64,000 bases of DNA from Cecembia rubra (GTDB lineage: Bacteria > Bacteroidota > Bacteroidia > Cytophagales > Cyclobacteriaceae). Positions within the stretch are counted from its first letter, which is position 1, and every line of letters begins with the position of its first letter. The DNA lies in contig NZ_PYGF01000009.1 in assembly GCF_003014575.1 (NCBI RefSeq), forward strand, positions 124,001-188,000. Reading direction: 5' to 3'. Both the position numbers and the translations under genes were made by a program. This document shows, in pieces, positions 9,808-18,477 of this stretch. Under the pieces are notes generated by a model, which was given only the letters and a program-made list of their open reading frames with translations, was not told the DNA's origin and did not search any database.

Positions 9808-10206
9808 TTGGTGACAGGTAATTTTTCTGGAAAGGACCAAGTGATTTATTTGAGAAAAAATCTCCATTGGTCTTTTAATGACCGTTATTGGGTATCTGGG
9901 GTATTATTTATGAATGATGGAGATAAAGAGATTTGTAAAGGGAATTTAAAGGTATTGGTGCCATTGATCAGGTTCAGGTATGATTATTAACCTCTTTATT
10001 GCATAGATTTACAGAAATCTTGGCAAATTCTATAGTGCCTGGTGGGTTCTGTTGAGAGCAGAATATCCTTATATGTAAAACGCCCTCAAAGTCATCTGGA
10101 ATGAGTTCAGGAAAGGGAACAGTTTTTTAGTGTCCTATGGAAAAGGGGAATTGGAGGAGGATCATGAAGATGCTTACCTGGGTTATGTTCAGGTGAGCAA
10201 TGGTTA
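9808..10206 (+). pseudogene. Possible decayed coding remnant
   Basis: A 60-codon open stretch (9808-9990) starts at TTG right after the isomerase gene and reads like protein (YWVSGVLFMNDGDKEICKG). After several stops, a second open stretch at about 10090-10206 in another frame also has coding-like composition (NEFRKGNSFLVSYGKGELEE, ending YVQVSNG). Neither has a normal start or a recognisable domain. They may be pieces of one frameshifted gene, or chance. Apart from this, 9805-10254 holds nothing I can recognise. Confidence 0.25.
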
Positions 10207-10254
10207 GATTTTGAATGGTTAGAAAAAAAAGACCTACAATTCTGTGAGTCTTTT

Positions 10255-10271
10255 GTACCCAGGGCCAGAGT
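10255..10271 (-). repeat. Partial copy of the tRNA-Leu 3' end
   Basis: gtacccagggccagagt repeats the 3' end of the neighbouring tRNA-Leu (10358-10374) with one mismatch. It is followed, in the tRNA direction, by a weak hairpin and a long T-run (10220-10253), so the copy mimics the real gene's tRNA-end-plus-terminator layout. The rest of the tRNA is not present: an unrelated perfect hairpin (tcccgattttgtcggga, 10271-10287) replaces the T-arm. Confidence 0.6.
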
Positions 10272-10313
10272 TCCCGATTTTGTCGGGATAAACTTCTCCT
10301 CCGTCCAAAGCCA

Positions 10314-10346
10314 TAAAAAAAGGCCCAACTCTGATGAGAAGGACCT
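10314..10346 (-). terminator. Terminator of tRNA-Leu
   Basis: On the minus strand, aggtcc and gggcct form a 6-bp stem (one G·U) with a 14-nt loop followed by seven or more U, beginning about 13 nt after the tRNA end. Confidence 0.6.
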
Positions 10347-10358
10347 TTTCTGTTTAAG

Positions 10359-10442
10359 TACCCAGGGCCGGAGTCGAACCGGCACGAGTGTAACCTCATT
10401 GGTGTTTGAGACCAACGCGTCTACCAATTCCGCCACCTGGGC
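10359..10442 (-). tRNA. tRNA-Leu (anticodon CAA)
   Basis: Full cloverleaf on the minus strand, 84 nt: acceptor GCCCAGG / CCUGGGU, class II D-arm, anticodon stem UUGGU / ACCAA around loop CUCAAAC (anticodon CAA), a long variable arm as expected for leucine, and T-arm GCCGG-UUCGACU-CCGGC. Discriminator A, with no encoded CCA. Confidence 0.95.
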
Positions 10443-10514
10443 TTTTCAATCTTCCGCGTTCCTTGCTGAACGGGATGCAAATATGAATACTATTTTTTTT
10501 CCTTGCAAGAACCC

Positions 10515-10811
10515 TCAAGGCAGTTCTTCAATTTTTTTTGCAGAAAAGGCCATGGGTTTATCTGCAAACAGGGTTTTGGTAAAAGACCATACGGATTTAA
10601 ACAATTCAGAATCACGGTATTGATTTAGCGCCTCCTCTGATTCCCAGTGACTGTAAGTCATGAAAATATTTTTAAAATTTTTGTCCTGCCAGAGTTCAAG
10701 GTAATGACAGCCCGGGAAATTTCTGATTTTTTCCTTATTCACTTCGAAGTTGTTCAGGAAATCCTGTATTCTATCTTCCTGGAAGGTCATTCTTACTATA
10801 CGTATCAGCAT
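10515..10811 (-). CDS. Antibiotic-biosynthesis-monooxygenase (ABM) fold protein
   Basis: A 98-residue single-domain protein of the dimeric alpha/beta-barrel ABM family. Family features visible are the first strand LIRIVRMTF, the turn NFPGCHYLELWQD, the strand FMTYSHWESEEALNQYRDS and the terminal helix. These proteins act as small cofactor-free monooxygenases, haem-degrading enzymes or isomerases; the haem-binding Asn/Trp set is not clear here, so the activity is left open. Its start overlaps the stop of the SAM hydrolase gene (TAATG), so the two are translationally coupled. Confidence 0.8.
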   Translation of the reverse strand: MLIRIVRMTFQEDRIQDFLNNFEVNKEKIRNFPGCHYLELWQDKNFKNIFMTYSHWESEEALNQYRDSELFKSVWSFTKTLFADKPMAFSAKKIEELP

Positions 10812-11587
10812 TATCCCTCTGAATCAAAATTGATAAATACCGGACTGTCATATCTTAACCCCAATAGATCGGCGCCATGCCCATGATTGATACCGATTTC
10901 CAATAAGCCCAGACTATTGAAAAATGCAAAGCAATCTCCGGGCTCCACCTGATCATAATTTGTATTGAGTTTGACCAAGGTTTCGCGCCCAAATTCAATA
11001 TTGAACTTTCCTGGATTCAGGGTATCAAATACTGCTTTAGTGATATTGGTTATCAGATTGCCATAATTGTCCACTCTTACAATATGCCCAGTGATCTGCT
11101 TTTTGGTAGCTTTGAAATTCCTAGGGATCATTTTTTTAATTCCGCTCAATGGACCTCCAAAATCATGAATGGAAGCTCCGGAGGCCACTTTGGCAGCCAC
11201 GGGAGCCAATATGTCTTTCGCGGGGAAAGTACTTTCTTTAATGTGTACATCCCCTAATTTCACAATGATACCGGGTTCATCTTCCGACAAAAGACTTAAA
11301 ATGCCATTGTTAGGACCGATGAAGATGTGATCATCCAGTTTGATGCCAATGTAGCCGTCAGTTACATTGCTTGTTGCGTTCATGGCAACCAAATGGACCG
11401 TTCCTTTTGGAAATTCATTATATACAGACTTCAATAAAAATGCGGCGTGGGCAACATCATAATTTTCCACCATATGGGTAATGTCCACAATGTTGAGTTG
11501 TGGGTTGATGGATAACATTTTTGCCTTAACAGCCGGGACATAATAATCCCTGTCTCCAAAATCCGAAGTGAATGTTATCAATGCCAT
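10811..11587 (-). CDS. SAM hydrolase / SAM hydroxide adenosyltransferase (DUF62 family)
   Basis: A 258-residue cytosolic protein of the SAM-hydroxide-adenosyltransferase family, which hydrolyses S-adenosylmethionine to adenosine and methionine. Diagnostic features are the N-terminal TFTSDFGDRDYYV, the helix DVAHAAFLLKSVYNEFPKGT, the GPNNGILS loop and the RVDNYGNLITNI motif of the C-terminal barrel. The length matches the family. First gene of a two-gene unit with the ABM protein. Confidence 0.88.
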   Translation of the reverse strand: MALITFTSDFGDRDYYVPAVKAKMLSINPQLNIVDITHMVENYDVAHAAFLLKSVYNEFPKGTVHLVAMNATSNVTDGYIGIKLDDHIFIGPNNGILSLLSEDEPGIIVKLGDVHIKESTFPAKDILAPVAAKVASGASIHDFGGPLSGIKKMIPRNFKATKKQITGHIVRVDNYGNLITNITKAVFDTLNPGKFNIEFGRETLVKLNTNYDQVEPGDCFAFFNSLGLLEIGINHGHGADLLGLRYDSPVFINFDSEG

Positions 11588-11691
11588 ACAAGCAAGTCTG
11601 TTAAAATTTTATATTTTTGTGATAGGTGTGAACAAAAATAGAAATTTATTCATTACACCATAGGAACAAATCATAATTCAAAAGTATAGGA

Positions 11692-12693
11692 TTGGTAGAG
11701 AAAGTAATTACTTTGGAAAATATTCCCCTGCTGGATTTTTTAGGCCCGGGAAACGAAAACATCAAGCATATCGCTGCTGCTTTTCCACAAAGCAAATTGG
11801 TGTCAAGGGGAAATGAAATCAGGATTCAAGGACGTGCACCTGAAATCCTGCGCATCAATGACCTTCTCAATATGTTGCTTCAACATTTTCATCGATTTGG
11901 ACATATTACTCCCGAAAACATTCAAGAGTATATTGCTTTAGAAGGGGCGCCATTTGAAGAAAACCTCAAAAATGATGTGATCATCTACGGGAACAAAGGA
12001 TTGGTGGTCAAACCCAAATCTGCCAACCAAAGAAAACTTGTAGAGGCTTCATTCAAAAATGACCTCGTGTTTGCTCTAGGTCCTGCAGGTACTGGCAAGA
12101 CTTATATAGCGGTGGCATTGGCTGTACGTGCCCTGAAAAACAGGGAAGTGAAAAGGATCATTATCACCAGACCAGCTGTAGAAGCTGGTGAAAACTTGGG
12201 TTTCCTTCCTGGAGATTTACAGGAAAAGCTGGATCCATATTTAAGGCCTATTTATGATGCGCTAAGTGATATGGTTCCTTCCGAAAAACTCAAATTTTAT
12301 CAGGAAACAAGAGTGATTGAAATAGCACCATTGGCATATATGAGGGGTAGAACTTTACATGATGCCTTTGTCCTGCTGGATGAAGCCCAGAACACCACAA
12401 GCGAGCAGATTAAAATGTTCCTGACAAGAATGGGGCCTAATTCCAAAGTGATCATTACCGGGGATCAGACTCAGGTGGATTTGCCAAAAAGACAAAAATC
12501 AGGACTCAGAGAGGCCCTTCATGTCCTTAAAGATGTGAAAGGAATCGGAATTGTCAGCCTGAGCGGTAAAGATGTCATCCGCCATAAATTGGTAAAGTCT
12601 ATCATTGAAGCATACGAAAAAAACGAATCCCAAAAAGTAACTGAAAAAGATGAACATAAGCGTCCAAAAGGTACAGACGAAGGAGGAGCTTGA
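11692..12693 (+). CDS. phoH: PhoH-family ATPase
   Basis: A 333-residue PhoH-like protein. An N-terminal KH-like region (about 1-100) is followed by the PhoH P-loop domain with Walker A GPAGTGKT (about residue 130) and Walker B FVLLDEAQN (about 225), plus the conserved ITRPAVEAGE, LGFLPGD and ITGDQTQVDLP motifs. PhoH proteins are predicted RNA-linked ATPases. The start is TTG at 11692 with AGGA 5 nt upstream; no better ATG aligns with the family. The last 44 bp overlap the acetyltransferase gene. Confidence 0.92.
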   Translation: MVEKVITLENIPLLDFLGPGNENIKHIAAAFPQSKLVSRGNEIRIQGRAPEILRINDLLNMLLQHFHRFGHITPENIQEYIALEGAPFEENLKNDVIIYGNKGLVVKPKSANQRKLVEASFKNDLVFALGPAGTGKTYIAVALAVRALKNREVKRIIITRPAVEAGENLGFLPGDLQEKLDPYLRPIYDALSDMVPSEKLKFYQETRVIEIAPLAYMRGRTLHDAFVLLDEAQNTTSEQIKMFLTRMGPNSKVIITGDQTQVDLPKRQKSGLREALHVLKDVKGIGIVSLSGKDVIRHKLVKSIIEAYEKNESQKVTEKDEHKRPKGTDEGGA

Positions 12694-13087
12694 AACAATA
12701 TTCGATATCAGAGAAAAGGTCTTTGTAATCGAACAGGAAGTGGATCCCGAAGAAGAATATGATGAATACGAACAATCATCTACACATTTTTTGGCCAAAC
12801 TTGATGGACAGGTAGCGGGAACAGCCAGATGGAGATTTACAGATAAAGGCATCAAATTGGAGAGGTTTGCCGTTCTCAAATCCATGAGAGGAAAAGGTGT
12901 CGGCCAGGCATTAGTCAGGGCTGTAGTGGATGATATTTCCAAACATCCTGATTCGAAAAGTAAAAAACTCTATATGCATGCCCAACTCGATGCCATGCCT
13001 TTGTATGCCAAATTTGGATTCAAACAAGTGGGCCCTATGTTTGAGGAATGCAATATTCTGCATTACAAAATGGAATTATATTTGTGA
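12650..13087 (+). CDS. GNAT-family N-acetyltransferase (ElaA-like)
   Basis: A 145-residue acetyltransferase. The order of motifs matches GNAT: an N-terminal FDIREKVFVIEQEVDPEEE as in the ElaA group, the acetyl-CoA pyrophosphate loop SMRGKGVGQALV (Q/RxxGxG/A type), and the late strand LDAMPLYAKFGF. The substrate is unknown. Its ATG lies inside the end of phoH (44-bp overlap, different frame), so the two are probably co-translated. Confidence 0.88.
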   Translation: MNISVQKVQTKEELETIFDIREKVFVIEQEVDPEEEYDEYEQSSTHFLAKLDGQVAGTARWRFTDKGIKLERFAVLKSMRGKGVGQALVRAVVDDISKHPDSKSKKLYMHAQLDAMPLYAKFGFKQVGPMFEECNILHYKMELYL

Positions 13088-13121
13088 TTTATTTTACTGT
13101 TTGTTTTAAAAAATTAAGACC

Positions 13122-13658
13122 ATGAAAAAACTATTATTTGTATTGCCAGCAATGATTTTGATAGGGAATTTGGCTTTGGGCCAGGCTTTGGAAGATCCGA
13201 AAGGTGAAATCAGGCTTAACTTTCTTAATACCATATTATTAGGTTCCGTTGAGCTGGGTTATGAGCATTTTCTTGCCCCAGACCAATCTTTAGGTCTGGA
13301 ACTTCATATCAATGACAGGTTCAATTACCGCTCTGCCGGAGCAGGTAAAGACTTTAATGCTACCTCTATTTTGATGTCATATAATTTCTATTTTGCGGGA
13401 AATGAATCAGGTAAACTTCATATTTCTCCTTTTTTCAAATATAGATTTGGGGAGTATCGCGAAAGTCTGGATGGCCCCATAACTGTGACCAATTTGAATA
13501 GCGGATATATTGGTCTTATGGGCGGATATAAGTGGAATTTTAACAATTTTGCCTTTGGACCATTTGTTGCAGTTGCAAGAGGCTTCTCTTCAGAAGTGGC
13601 AGATAGGTTCAATGCCATCGAATTAAAAGCTGGACTGAACGTCGGATATAGGTTTTGA
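13122..13658 (+). CDS. Small outer-membrane beta-barrel protein
   Basis: A 178-residue exported protein (signal peptide to ALGQ, residue 21). The mature part is a run of amphipathic strands with Gly/aromatic ends (NTILLGSVELGYEH, GYIGLMGGYKWNF, FGPFVAVARGFS) and a C-terminal strand finishing GYRF, the usual terminal Phe of an outer-membrane barrel. It resembles the DUF3575/OmpA-like 8-strand barrels of Bacteroidota. Function unknown. A terminator follows. Confidence 0.75.
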   Translation: MKKLLFVLPAMILIGNLALGQALEDPKGEIRLNFLNTILLGSVELGYEHFLAPDQSLGLELHINDRFNYRSAGAGKDFNATSILMSYNFYFAGNESGKLHISPFFKYRFGEYRESLDGPITVTNLNSGYIGLMGGYKWNFNNFAFGPFVAVARGFSSEVADRFNAIELKAGLNVGYRF

Positions 13659-13684
13659 TAAACTTATCCGATTAAGTTATACTT

Positions 13685-13710
13685 AAAGGGGGCTTTACAG
13701 TCCCCTTTTT
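13685..13710 (+). terminator. Rho-independent terminator
   Basis: Stem aaagggg / cccctttt, loop of about 10 nt, T-run; 27 nt after the barrel-protein stop. Confidence 0.8.
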
Positions 13711-13748
13711 CATTTTTTATAGGTATTTTCCTTCAAATTTTTAAGTCT

Positions 13749-15713
13749 ATGCCATTTGCCGATTATCCATTTATAAGGTACCTGATTTTTTTCATTCTAG
13801 GAATATTGCTTTATCCCCTTTTGATGCATTTTCCAAAACCAACTTTTGATTTTCTGCTGGCAGTCTTTTTCTTGGCTTATGTAACTCTATTGTTGATAAA
13901 TGCCAAAAGAAATCTCCAGTGGTTAAAAACATGGACATTTCCTTCATTGGCCTATTTAATGCTTATACTCCTTGGTTTACAATTTTCATTTCATAAGGAT
14001 GTATTGCAAAATAAAAACCATTTGATCTACCATCAGGAAGGGCTATCAGGGTATCTGGCCATAGTAACAGGACAGGATGAAGCCAGACCTAATTCAATTT
14101 CTAATAGGGTTGAGATTAAGCGTGGTTACTCCAAGGGAGAATGGAAGGACCTAGCAGGGGAAGTCATCATTTACCGGAAAGATTCAGGTGTATGGCTGCC
14201 TGGGGACTTCCTTTGGATAAAGGGAAACCCTCAGATTATTGAAGGACCCAAAAATCCTTTTGAATTCGATTACAAGAAATTCATGGCTCGACAACAGGTC
14301 ATGCACCAACATTTTGTAGGGGATAATTTTCAAAAAATTGCTTGGGTAAATGAATCTCCGTTGGAGCATTTTTTTGTGCTTTTGAGGGGGGAGATAATCG
14401 GTAATTTTGATAGACATTTTGAGGATTTTCAAGCTAACCAGATTGCCAAGGCTTTACTTTTAGGCCAAAAGAAATCATTGGACAGAGAATTGAGTGAAGC
14501 TTACGCCACTGCCGGTGCCATGCATGTTTTGGCTGTCTCCGGACTTCATGTGGGTATTATTTATGGTTTTTTCTTTTTGTGGATCAAACCTTACAGGCTT
14601 TCTGTCAGAAAGCGAATTACCTATTTATCAGGGATAATTTTGCTGATTTGGAGTTATGCCCTATTGACCGGAATGTCACCATCTGTAATGCGTTCAGCTA
14701 CCATGTTTTCCCTAATGGGTTTGGCCCAAATGAAATCCCGATCTCCTTCGATTTTTAATGCTATAGCCCTTTCTGCTTTGATACTTTTAGTCTTTGACCC
14801 ACAATTGATTTATGCGGTTGGATTTCAGTTGTCCTATGTGGCATTGATAGGGATATTGTTGATTCAGCCAATTTTGGTCAGATTATGGATTCCTGATAAC
14901 CGTATTTTGGAATATATTTGGCAAATCAGTACGGTGGGTATCGCTGCCCAGATAGCCACCTTTCCCATTTCAAGTTATTATTTCAATATTTTTCCTGTTT
15001 ACTTTTTACTGTCTAATCTTATCGCTATTCCGGGAGCATTTTTGATTATGTCCTTTGGTGTGCCTTATTTGCTTTTAGGAAGAGTAAATGTTATTGGTGA
15101 TTGGCTATCCAAGTTTACAGAAATTATAATCCAGCTTGTCAATACAGGAATATTTGCAATTCAAGCTTTGCCAAAGTCAAGGATATCCGGTATTTATCTA
15201 GATCTATTGGATGTGATGATTTATTTTTCAGTACTTGGTTTATTGATATTTTTGGTCCACCTGCCCAACAAAAAGGTACTTTGGATGATTGTGGCCATAT
15301 TATTCATAGGAAGCATGTCTCGGGTTATAGAACGGATAACAGATTTCAACAGAAAGGAATTGATGGTTTACCGATTAGATAAGGGATTGGCAATTGATTT
15401 TTTGTACCAAGGTAAACTTTTTGTTTTTGATCAAGCGGAAGAAAATGAGCTGAAGTACAAAGTGATAGCTAACAGAGAAAGGAAATCTTCTGGAGGATTC
15501 CTGCCTTTAATTCCCGATTCAAGTGAAGAAAATTTAAAATTTCGTTTTCCCTATGGCCAGACTGTAAGTATTCAGGATGAAAAAATTCATTTCAAAGATT
15601 GTGATGCATCCGCTTTAGGTATTTTTCAATGGGAATCAGGAATATGGAGAAAAATAGAATATAATGACTCAATTAGCAGAACTGAAAATGCCCTGAAAGT
15701 CGTTTTTCAATGA
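13749..15713 (+). CDS. comEC: ComEC/Rec2-family competence protein lacking the nuclease-like domain
   Basis: A 654-residue polytopic membrane protein. N-terminal helices and a DUF4131-type soluble part (to ~230) precede the Competence domain, with the signature AGAMHVLAVSGLHVGIIYG at about 250 and a long helical bundle to ~520. In competent bacteria ComEC is the channel for single-stranded DNA uptake. The C-terminal ~130 residues are short and have no HxHxDH metallo-beta-lactamase motif, unlike the ~770-residue Bacillus form. No other com gene is nearby. Confidence 0.88.
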   Translation: MPFADYPFIRYLIFFILGILLYPLLMHFPKPTFDFLLAVFFLAYVTLLLINAKRNLQWLKTWTFPSLAYLMLILLGLQFSFHKDVLQNKNHLIYHQEGLSGYLAIVTGQDEARPNSISNRVEIKRGYSKGEWKDLAGEVIIYRKDSGVWLPGDFLWIKGNPQIIEGPKNPFEFDYKKFMARQQVMHQHFVGDNFQKIAWVNESPLEHFFVLLRGEIIGNFDRHFEDFQANQIAKALLLGQKKSLDRELSEAYATAGAMHVLAVSGLHVGIIYGFFFLWIKPYRLSVRKRITYLSGIILLIWSYALLTGMSPSVMRSATMFSLMGLAQMKSRSPSIFNAIALSALILLVFDPQLIYAVGFQLSYVALIGILLIQPILVRLWIPDNRILEYIWQISTVGIAAQIATFPISSYYFNIFPVYFLLSNLIAIPGAFLIMSFGVPYLLLGRVNVIGDWLSKFTEIIIQLVNTGIFAIQALPKSRISGIYLDLLDVMIYFSVLGLLIFLVHLPNKKVLWMIVAILFIGSMSRVIERITDFNRKELMVYRLDKGLAIDFLYQGKLFVFDQAEENELKYKVIANRERKSSGGFLPLIPDSSEENLKFRFPYGQTVSIQDEKIHFKDCDASALGIFQWESGIWRKIEYNDSISRTENALKVVFQ

Positions 15714-15784
15714 ATGTTTTTGGAAGAGCACTTTCGGTAATCTATCTTTCAATAATATTTCTAAACATTTACTGAGCAGAAAAA

Positions 15785-16564
15785 ATGAGTGAAAATCCCA
15801 TTATCACCTTTAAAAAAGACAGAATTGGCTATTTGGAACTTAATAGGCCTGAAAAAAGGAATGCGCTCAATGCAGAAATGGTGGAGGCTTTGAAACTGGC
15901 TATTTCAGATTTTGAGAAAGATAAAGATGTAAAAGTCTTGGTGATAAAAGCATCAGGTAAGGTTTTTTGCTCCGGGGCAGACCTTGCCTATCTCCAGTCT
16001 ATGCAGACAAATACTTTTGAGGAAAACCTTGAGGACAGCAACAACCTGAAGGATTTGTTTTATAGAATTTACACTTCCCCGAAAGTTATTATTGCCCAAA
16101 TACAGGGACATGCTATTGCAGGTGGTTGCGGACTGGCTATGGTCTGTGATTTTTCTTTTGCGGTTCCTGATGCAAAGTTTGGATATACAGAAGTGAAAAT
16201 AGGTTTTGTACCTGCCATTGTTAAAGTTTTTCTTTTACGAAAGATTGGTGAGGGTAAATCTAAACAGCTCCTTTTGGACGGAGACTTGATAGAAGCTAAA
16301 GAAGCCCAATCAATGGGCCTGATCAATTGGGTTGTCGAAGCAGAGGAATTGGAGCAAAAAGTATATTCCTATGCCCAAAAGTTGATTAAACAGAATTCAG
16401 ATCAATCTATGGCCTTAACCAAAGAAATGATCGGAAGGGTACAGGAACAAACCCTTGAAGAAGGGCTAGATTATGCTGCTGCGATGAATGCCAGAGCAAG
16501 GGGCTCAGAAGATTGCAAAAAAGGTATTGCTGCATTTTTGAACAAAGAAACTATTTCCTGGTAA
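15785..16564 (+). CDS. Enoyl-CoA hydratase/isomerase family protein (methylglutaconyl-CoA-hydratase-like)
   Basis: A 259-residue crotonase-fold enzyme. It has the two oxyanion-hole segments (KVFCSGADLAYL and IAGGCGLAMVCDFSFA) and the FGYTEVKIGFVPA loop carrying a catalytic Glu. It hydrates an enoyl-CoA in acyl or leucine catabolism; the AIVKVFLLRKIGEGKSKQLL segment resembles methylglutaconyl-CoA hydratases, but the substrate assignment is inference. Two nucleotides separate its stop from the proposed recQ start. Confidence 0.88.
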   Translation: MSENPIITFKKDRIGYLELNRPEKRNALNAEMVEALKLAISDFEKDKDVKVLVIKASGKVFCSGADLAYLQSMQTNTFEENLEDSNNLKDLFYRIYTSPKVIIAQIQGHAIAGGCGLAMVCDFSFAVPDAKFGYTEVKIGFVPAIVKVFLLRKIGEGKSKQLLLDGDLIEAKEAQSMGLINWVVEAEELEQKVYSYAQKLIKQNSDQSMALTKEMIGRVQEQTLEEGLDYAAAMNARARGSEDCKKGIAAFLNKETISW

Positions 16565-16566
16565 AA

Positions 16567-18477
16567 TTGAAAGAAAAGGCCTATCATATCCTCCAAACAG
16601 TTTTCGGCTTCAATGAATTTAGGGCAGTTCAATTGGATATTGTCCTATCAGCTTTAGAAGGAAAGGACTGTCTTGCACTGTTACCAACCGGAGGAGGAAA
16701 GTCCATTTGTTTCCAAGTGCCGGCATTGGCCATGGAGGGTATATGTGTCGTGATCAGTCCTCTGATCGCTCTGATGAAAGATCAGGTAGATAACCTGAGG
16801 AAAAAGGGTGTGTTAGCTGCAGCGATCTATTCAGGTATGGGTAAGAGGGAAATTGATACAATATTGGATAATTGTATATATGGGAATTATAAGTTCCTAT
16901 ATGTTTCGCCCGAAAGACTAAAAACCGAAATTTTCATAGAGAGATTTAAGCGGATGAAGGTCAATCTAATTGCTGTAGATGAAGCCCACTGTATTTCTCA
17001 ATGGGGTTACGATTTTAGACCTCCTTATCTTGACATTGCCAATATCAGAGCGTTTCACCCGGATGTCCCCTGTCTTGCCTTGACTGCTTCAGCCACATTG
17101 CAAGTGAAGGAAGATATAATTGATAAACTTCAACTAAAATCCCCAGATGTATTTGTAAGGTCTTTTTCAAGGAAAAACCTTAGTTATTCAGTCCGTATAG
17201 CTGAAAATAAGCTGGAAAAAGGCATAGAAATACTACAAAAAGTCCCTGGTACAGCCATAGTTTATGTTAGAAACCGGAAGGGAACCAAAGAAATCGCATC
17301 TATTTTGAATCAAGTTGGAATTTCAGCGACATTTTACCATGCAGGCCTGGACAATGAGGTAAGGGAAATAAGGCAAAATGATTGGAAAAAAAACCAGGTA
17401 AGGGTAATGGTGGCAACCAATGCATTTGGAATGGGAATTGATAAGCCAGATGTGCGGGTAGTAATACATTTGGACCTGCCTGAAAATCTGGAGAATTATT
17501 ACCAGGAAGCCGGCAGGGCAGGAAGGGATGAAAAAAAAGCATATGCTGTGCTCATTACCCATCAGCAGGATCTGCAGGTCTTGGAAGAAAGAGCTGCAAT
17601 GGCCTATCCCCCTGTCGAATTTTTGAAAAAAGTGTATCAAAGTCTTGCCAATTATTATCGCATGGCAGTAGGAAGTGGTCTGATGAGCAGTTTTGATTTT
17701 GATTTGGCCACATTCGCGGAAACTTACAATTTGGAAGTGCTTTTAACCTACAATGCCCTGAAAGTTTTGCAGGAAGAAGGCCTTTTGGAACTTAATGAAA
17801 GTTTTTTTAGCCCCTCAACTTTAAAATTTCTCGTTGACCAAAGCAAATTGTATGAGTTTCAGATAGCCAATGCAAAATTGGACCCTTTAATCAAAATTTT
17901 ATTAAGGACTTATGGAGGTGAACTTTTTGTGGAATTCTTGAAAATTCAGGAATCCAAATTGGCCAAATCTATGGGTTTAAGCGAAAGGGAATTGATCAAG
18001 ATGTTGGACTATATGGATCAGGGAGGTGTGATTTCTTATAACAAAAGAAAAGACCAGCCCCAGATTACATTTTTGACAGAGCGTTTTGATGCAGGAAAAC
18101 TTCCATTAAACCTCAAAAGAATTGAGGAAAGAAGGAAGAATGCCATTAACAAAGCTAATGCAATGATAGCTTACGTCAACAATTACAGTGTATGCAGAGC
18201 AAATCAGATTTCCTATTATTTCGGAGAAGTTTCAGAGCAGTTTTGTGGCATCTGTGATGTATGCATTTCAAAAAAAAAGAAGGCTGACGGGGGAGAGAAG
18301 GAAGTAAAGGAAAAAATAATTCAAACTTTAAAGGAGGGAAAGGAGTTTTCTCTATATACAATTCAAGAAATATCCGGATTAAAAAGTGACCAAACCACTG
18401 TGGAAGTATTGCGTGAAATGGAAGAAGCGGGGCTGATAGTGGCAGAACCAAATGGTAACTATAAATTAAAGCGTTAA
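16567..18477 (+). CDS. recQ: RecQ-family ATP-dependent DNA helicase
   Basis: A 636-residue superfamily-2 3'-5' DNA helicase. Motif 0 GFNEFRAVQ, Walker A LPTGGGKS (about residue 43), DEAH box with the aromatic-rich loop (VDEAHCISQWGYDFRP, about 138), motif VI EAGRAGRDE, then the RecQ-C-terminal zinc site with four cysteines (VCR and FCGICDVC, about 540-570) and a short winged-helix tail; no clear HRDC domain. The TTG at 16567 was chosen because the family begins here; a longer frame reaching into the upstream gene adds residues without similarity. It works in recombination and fork repair. Confidence 0.9.
   Translation: MKEKAYHILQTVFGFNEFRAVQLDIVLSALEGKDCLALLPTGGGKSICFQVPALAMEGICVVISPLIALMKDQVDNLRKKGVLAAAIYSGMGKREIDTILDNCIYGNYKFLYVSPERLKTEIFIERFKRMKVNLIAVDEAHCISQWGYDFRPPYLDIANIRAFHPDVPCLALTASATLQVKEDIIDKLQLKSPDVFVRSFSRKNLSYSVRIAENKLEKGIEILQKVPGTAIVYVRNRKGTKEIASILNQVGISATFYHAGLDNEVREIRQNDWKKNQVRVMVATNAFGMGIDKPDVRVVIHLDLPENLENYYQEAGRAGRDEKKAYAVLITHQQDLQVLEERAAMAYPPVEFLKKVYQSLANYYRMAVGSGLMSSFDFDLATFAETYNLEVLLTYNALKVLQEEGLLELNESFFSPSTLKFLVDQSKLYEFQIANAKLDPLIKILLRTYGGELFVEFLKIQESKLAKSMGLSERELIKMLDYMDQGGVISYNKRKDQPQITFLTERFDAGKLPLNLKRIEERRKNAINKANAMIAYVNNYSVCRANQISYYFGEVSEQFCGICDVCISKKKKADGGEKEVKEKIIQTLKEGKEFSLYTIQEISGLKSDQTTVEVLREMEEAGLIVAEPNGNYKLKR

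Noticed and set aside
9808-9990. 60-codon frame after the isomerase gene as a real gene
   Set aside because: TTG start without ribosome binding site and no known domain; kept only as a possible remnant.
17323-17640. Minus-strand frames opposite recQ
   Set aside because: Shadow frames of a conserved helicase gene with low-complexity residues.
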